Shown here: positions 60,248 to 64,000 of the stretch, piece after piece
How the letters are laid out: every line of letters starts with the position of its first letter
How positions within the stretch are numbered: the stretch's first letter is position 1
Assembly: GCA_017432565.1 (NCBI GenBank)
Contig: JAFRIW010000022.1
Coordinates: forward strand, 1 to 64,000
DNA: 64,000 nucleotides
Source of the DNA: Lachnospiraceae bacterium
GTDB taxonomy: Bacteria > Bacillota > Clostridia > Lachnospirales > Lachnospiraceae
Direction of reading: 5' to 3'
Position numbers and translations under genes: made by a program
Notes under the pieces: model-generated
Told to the model about the DNA's origin: nothing
Seen by the model: only the letters and a program-made list of their open reading frames with translations
Databases searched by the model: none

Positions 60248-62620
60248 ATGTTTCTGACCGATATTGCCAACGGCACATTGATTGTAAACTGTGCGGCGAT
60301 CTTTATCCTGTTCGGGATATTGACCTATCTCGCATTGATCAAGAAAAACGATCAGTTTCAGGATTTTCTGCTGATCGGTGCCGTTTCTGCGGTCACATTG
60401 ATGGCCACATGTATTGCCTTCATATCTGTCCTGGAGGTGAGTTCCATCTCCGGAGCGTCGCTGGTCATGGGTGCCGAAACACTGAAACAGCTCTGCGTCC
60501 AGCTGTTTGCATATCTCTTCGGAATGTTCCTGCTCTGCCAGGTGGGAGAAGAGGAAACCGTCCGGAAGAGATGGAAACAGATCAGCGTTCCTTTTGTGGT
60601 ATTCTGCGTGATTATTCTCGGGAATCTGTGGGGACATTATCTGTTCTATGTGGACAGTGCAGACAACTTTTACGTTACCACGTATCTTTACATCAGCCTG
60701 AGAGTTCTGCCGGCCATCATGTTTTTCTATGTGCTGGTGAAACTGTGGCCGACGACGAAGACGCTGGTCGTGACCTACCTGATCCTGCTGATGACCCGGA
60801 TCTATTTCGCCTATGCGCTGCAGGATATATCCTGTTCATCGCTGTTTCTTTCCATTGCCATCCTGTATACGCTCGGATGTTTCCGGATCCGGACGATTCT
60901 GTTCCAGGTCGGAACGATTATTCTCCTGCTTTTCTCCCTCATGGCCCTTTTTGTGGGAAATTTTGTGACGGTCTCCGCGTTCTCTTCTTTCCTCAGTACA
61001 ATCAGTGATGCGCATTCGTCCGAGATGTATGCGGTCACAGAGGTGATGGACCGGTACGAAGCCATGCCGTGGCTGATGGAATACTGGCAGCGCAATGCAA
61101 GGCGCATTAAAATCAACCGATACGCGGATAATGAAAGACTCTATGCCACGCTGTCGAAAGACAACGTGCGGCGTGTCACGGTGGAAGAGGTGGAGCGCCT
61201 TTCTCCGGAACTGCAGTATCTGTTTGCCAATGAGTGTTACATCCGGATCGCTGAGGCTTATGATGCCGCGATGAAGGATCTGTCCATGAATGAACTGTTT
61301 CTGATCGTCCCGGAGCGCGCGGACCGCGCACTGGTCATTTTTGACGGACGCAGGAATGACGACGGAAGCTACCGGCTCGGTGAAATGGTGGATCTGCGCA
61401 GTCTGGAAAAAAGCTGGAACAATTACAGCATCGCTTCTTCGCAGAATTACATGAACTGGACCTGGCTGCGGTTCACTGAGAAGGATGAGTTCGGCTTTCA
61501 TCTGGATTATGTATACAGCGATGACCGTGAACCTGCCTATCTGTGTGATAAGATCCGCAGCGGTGAGGTCTATGCGCAGATGTCTGCCGCAGAGAACTTC
61601 AGACGGCAGGTTCTGGTGTTCTTCGTTGTTCTGGTAGTGGTCGTCCTGATCATTCTGTATATCGCCCTGGTCAAACCGCTGATTCGCATGAGAAGATCCC
61701 TGAACAGCTACCGGAAAGACAAGGATACGGAGAAACTGACGGACGGACTCTCCGGGATCACTGTGCGCAACGAGATCGGAATGCTTGCGGAAGAGTTTTC
61801 CGCCATGGCGCAGGAAATGGAGCACTATACGGAAGAGGTGGCGGAGCTGGCGGGAAAGCAGGAGCGTGTCAACACGGAGCTGCGGATGGCTTCTCTTATC
61901 CAGGAAGCAGTGCTGCCCAGCACTTTCCCGGCATTTCCGGACCGGACCGAATTTGACCTGTACGCGATGATGGATCCGGCCAAGGAGGTCGGCGGCGATT
62001 TCTATGATTTCTTCCTGATCGATGATACGCATCTGGCGATTCTGATCGCGGATGTCTCGGACAAGGGCGTGCCCGCGGCACTGTTCATGATGTCTTCGAA
62101 AAACCTGATCAATTACCGGGCAAAACAGGGCGGAACGCCGGGAGAAATCCTCACGGAGATCAATAACCAGATCTGCAGCTCATCCGTGACGGAAATGTTC
62201 GTCACTGTGTGGATGGGCATTCTGGACACGGCAAGCGGCCGGATGGTGTGTTCCAACGCGGGTCATGAGTTCCCGATCCTCAGGGGCGAAGACGGTGTAT
62301 TCCGGGTCTACAAGGACTCCCACAGCTTTGTCGTGGGCGGCTATGAAGGGATCCGCTTTAAGGACTATGAGCTGGAGCTGAAGCCGGGCGATGCGATTTT
62401 TGTCTATACGGACGGCGTGCCGGAGGCAAGTAACAGTGCCCAGGAATTTTACGGACTGGAGCGGCTGGAGAAAGCGCTGAACAGCGTTGCCCTTGCTCCG
62501 CCGGAGGAGATCCTGAAATCAGTCCGGAAGGATATCGAGGCGTTTGTTCAGGACGCGGAGCAGTTTGACGATCTGACCATGCTGTGCCTGGTCTATAAGG
62601 GAAACGGAGAACAAGCCTGA
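60248..62620 (+). CDS. Multi-TM SpoIIE/PP2C phosphatase with HAMP domain
   Basis: This 790-residue phosphatase starts with about seven membrane helices (about 10-245). A predicted extracytoplasmic region follows (about 250-452), then one more helix (about 455-478), a HAMP-like linker (about 480-530) and a PP2C/SpoIIE domain (about 555-785) with the metal-binding stretch EVGGDFYDFF near 580, ADVSDKG and EQFDDLTML. It would sense a signal and dephosphorylate a STAS-domain protein. GGTGGAGAGG precedes the ATG. It is divergent from the MATE-RsbW fusion, and its stop is followed directly by sbcD. The catalytic half is close to that of the phosphatase at 6534-8702, but the sensor is different. Confidence 0.9.
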   Translation: MFLTDIANGTLIVNCAAIFILFGILTYLALIKKNDQFQDFLLIGAVSAVTLMATCIAFISVLEVSSISGASLVMGAETLKQLCVQLFAYLFGMFLLCQVGEEETVRKRWKQISVPFVVFCVIILGNLWGHYLFYVDSADNFYVTTYLYISLRVLPAIMFFYVLVKLWPTTKTLVVTYLILLMTRIYFAYALQDISCSSLFLSIAILYTLGCFRIRTILFQVGTIILLLFSLMALFVGNFVTVSAFSSFLSTISDAHSSEMYAVTEVMDRYEAMPWLMEYWQRNARRIKINRYADNERLYATLSKDNVRRVTVEEVERLSPELQYLFANECYIRIAEAYDAAMKDLSMNELFLIVPERADRALVIFDGRRNDDGSYRLGEMVDLRSLEKSWNNYSIASSQNYMNWTWLRFTEKDEFGFHLDYVYSDDREPAYLCDKIRSGEVYAQMSAAENFRRQVLVFFVVLVVVVLIILYIALVKPLIRMRRSLNSYRKDKDTEKLTDGLSGITVRNEIGMLAEEFSAMAQEMEHYTEEVAELAGKQERVNTELRMASLIQEAVLPSTFPAFPDRTEFDLYAMMDPAKEVGGDFYDFFLIDDTHLAILIADVSDKGVPAALFMMSSKNLINYRAKQGGTPGEILTEINNQICSSSVTEMFVTVWMGILDTASGRMVCSNAGHEFPILRGEDGVFRVYKDSHSFVVGGYEGIRFKDYELELKPGDAIFVYTDGVPEASNSAQEFYGLERLEKALNSVALAPPEEILKSVRKDIEAFVQDAEQFDDLTMLCLVYKGNGEQA

Positions 62621-63772
62621 ATGAAGTTTTTTCACCTGTCAGACCTTCATATCGGTCTGAAGCTTATCAACCGGGATCTGACGGAGGATCAGGTTTATAT
62701 CCTGAATCAGATCACGGAGATGGCCGCCCGGGAGAAGCCGGACGCGGTCGTAATCGCGGGAGATTTGTATGACCGGGCAGTTCCGTCCGCGGAAGCGGTG
62801 GAACTGTTCGATCATTTTGTGTCCGGCCTGACCGAAGCGGTGCCGGAGGCGCAGATCATGATGATCAGCGGCAATCACGACAGCGCGCCGCGCATCGATG
62901 TCTTCCGGAAGGTCCTGCGGCATCAGCGGATTCACATGATCGGCATTCCGCCGCAGAAGCCGGATGAGCGGATCGAACAGGTGACGCTCCGCGATGCTTT
63001 CGGCCCCGTCCATTTCTATCTGCTGCCTTTTGTGAAACCCTCTATGGTCCGTCAGATCACCGGGACCCGGGAGGACGGAACCGGTCTTTCCTATGATGAG
63101 GCACTGCACAGACTCATCGGCCGGGAAGAGCTGAACCGGTCGGAGCGGAATGTGCTGGTCAGCCATCAGTTTTATATACAGACCGGGGCGGACCCGGAGC
63201 AGGTGGAGCGGGCCGATTCCGAGACCCGGACCGTCGGCAACATCGATGCGGTGCAGGCAGATGTGCTTGAGCCGTTTGACTACGCAGCTCTCGGCCATAT
63301 TCACAGACCCATGCAGGTCGGCAGCAGTGCCTTCCGGTACTGCGGGACACCGCTCGCTTGTTCTGTCAGCGAAGCCGGACAGCAGAAGGGCGTGATCGAG
63401 GTGACGCTGGAGGAGAAGGGCGTTGTAAAGACGCGGGTTCTGCCTCTGAAGCCGCTCAGACAGGTGCGCGTCGTGGAAGGGCTCCTGGAGGATGTCCTGA
63501 ATCAGGCCGGCACAGACTATACATCCGTGGTGCTGACGGACCCGGAAGACCTGGAAGTATTCGATGTGAATGACCGCCTGCGCTACGCCTTTCCGAATCT
63601 TCTGAATATCCGCAGAAAGACGTGTTCTGAGCAGGCCGTGCGCCGGAGCGCACAGGCGCGGCAGATCCCGGATGCGTATGAACTGTGTCTGTCTTTCCTC
63701 GGCGAATCAGATGAGGCGCAGCAGGAGCTTCTGAAAGAGATTATTCATCAGGTGAGTGAGGTGCAGCCATGA
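62621..63772 (+). CDS. sbcD: Exonuclease subunit SbcD
   Basis: This 383-residue metallophosphoesterase is the nuclease partner of SbcC (Mre11/Rad50-like), cutting hairpins and blocked DNA ends. The metal-binding motifs are in order: SDLHIG, GDLYDR, SGNHDS, SHQF and GHIHRP. Length is normal. Its ATG follows the SpoIIE stop with no gap, and its stop overlaps the sbcC start by 4 bases, so all three are read together. Confidence 0.95.
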   Translation: MKFFHLSDLHIGLKLINRDLTEDQVYILNQITEMAAREKPDAVVIAGDLYDRAVPSAEAVELFDHFVSGLTEAVPEAQIMMISGNHDSAPRIDVFRKVLRHQRIHMIGIPPQKPDERIEQVTLRDAFGPVHFYLLPFVKPSMVRQITGTREDGTGLSYDEALHRLIGREELNRSERNVLVSHQFYIQTGADPEQVERADSETRTVGNIDAVQADVLEPFDYAALGHIHRPMQVGSSAFRYCGTPLACSVSEAGQQKGVIEVTLEEKGVVKTRVLPLKPLRQVRVVEGLLEDVLNQAGTDYTSVVLTDPEDLEVFDVNDRLRYAFPNLLNIRRKTCSEQAVRRSAQARQIPDAYELCLSFLGESDEAQQELLKEIIHQVSEVQP

Positions 63773-64000
63773 AACCGGTCCGACTGACAATGCAGGCCTT
63801 CGGGTCTTATGCGCGCAGGACGGTGATCGATTTCACGCTGCCGCAGCAAAAGCTCTTCCTGATTACCGGCGATACGGGTTCCGGGAAGACGACGATTTTT
63901 GACGCTATTGTTTATGCCCTCTACGGGGAGACCGGTTCCGAGACGAATAAAAAGAGCGGTGCGGAGCTGCAGAGCCAGTACGCGGCGCCGGATGAAACCC
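63769..64000 (+). CDS. sbcC: Exonuclease subunit SbcC (N-terminal fragment, runs off the window)
   Basis: The first 77 codons of sbcC are present. They contain the N-terminal strand pair (LTMQAFGSYARRTVIDF) and the Walker A motif GDTGSGKTT of the Rad50/SMC-type ATPase. The start overlaps the sbcD stop (ATGA), which is the usual arrangement. The rest of the gene lies beyond the right edge. Confidence 0.95.
   Translation, partial: MKPVRLTMQAFGSYARRTVIDFTLPQQKLFLITGDTGSGKTTIFDAIVYALYGETGSETNKKSGAELQSQYAAPDET

Overview
The window looks like chromosome from a high-GC, plant-polysaccharide-degrading clostridial anaerobe of the Lachnospiraceae type. This is inferred from gene content: Gram-positive lipoproteins, SpoIIE-type phosphatases, MsmX-style sugar ABC systems lacking their own ATPase, a glmS-class ribozyme, strong Shine-Dalgarno sites, and secreted GH10, GH5, GH13 and GH2 enzymes. 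No rRNA, tRNA, CRISPR array or prophage was recognised. About 45 protein genes are supported.

Layout. 1-3.3 kb: the tail of an IS3-type transposase, a lipoprotein, and an AT-rich insert with a regulator and an acyltransferase. 3.3-14.2 kb: a surface alpha-glucosidase, a lipoprotein, a Cache-HAMP-SpoIIE phosphatase with a methyltransferase, a MATE exporter divergent from an unusual HTH/kinase-remnant/receiver regulator, an SDR enzyme and a PPK2 kinase. 14.2-18.2 kb: a secreted protein, then a glmS ribozyme heading an amino-sugar operon (left-handed beta-helix transferase, GlmM, NagB) that contains no glmS. 18.3-25.4 kb: a Ser/Thr kinase with a propeller-like C-terminus, a DUF362 ferredoxin-like protein, a REP-like palindrome, and a GH2 enzyme divergent from an AraC regulator. 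26.6-31 kb: a GDP-mannose/GDP-fucose operon (gmd, fcl, manC, manA). 31-38.5 kb: a TIR-membrane-propeller protein, a large repeat-rich surface protein and an aldose epimerase. 38.6-42.9 kb: a GH5 and a GH10 lipoprotein around an AraC regulator, with LacI/CcpA-type operators in front of the GH10 gene. 42.9-56.2 kb: a co-directional uptake locus with two substrate-binding proteins, two permease pairs, an NHL-repeat protein, a Yip1-like protein and a DUF5696 protein. 56.3-58.3 kb: two paralogous genes with a C-x3-C-P-R-R motif. 58.3-62.6 kb: a MATE transporter fused to an RsbW-like ATPase, divergent from a multi-TM SpoIIE phosphatase. The window ends in sbcD and the start of sbcC.

How the genes fit together. 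Xylan or glucan would be cut at the surface by the GH10 and GH5 lipoproteins, imported by the 42.9-56.2 kb ABC locus and trimmed inside by GH2-type enzymes. The ribozyme operon would make GlcNAc-1-phosphate for the cell wall under glucosamine-6-phosphate feedback, and the GDP-sugar operon would feed a fucosylated surface glycan.

The strongest candidates for undescribed biology are: (1) the MATE-RsbW fusion and SpoIIE gene read from one inverted repeat that forms two mutually exclusive, mirror-image promoters; (2) a glmS ribozyme controlling a nagB/glmM operon; (3) an XRE regulator carrying a dead histidine-kinase dimerisation motif and a receiver domain; (4) the carbohydrate-uptake locus with its CBM-fused binding protein, NHL, Yip1 and DUF5696 partners.
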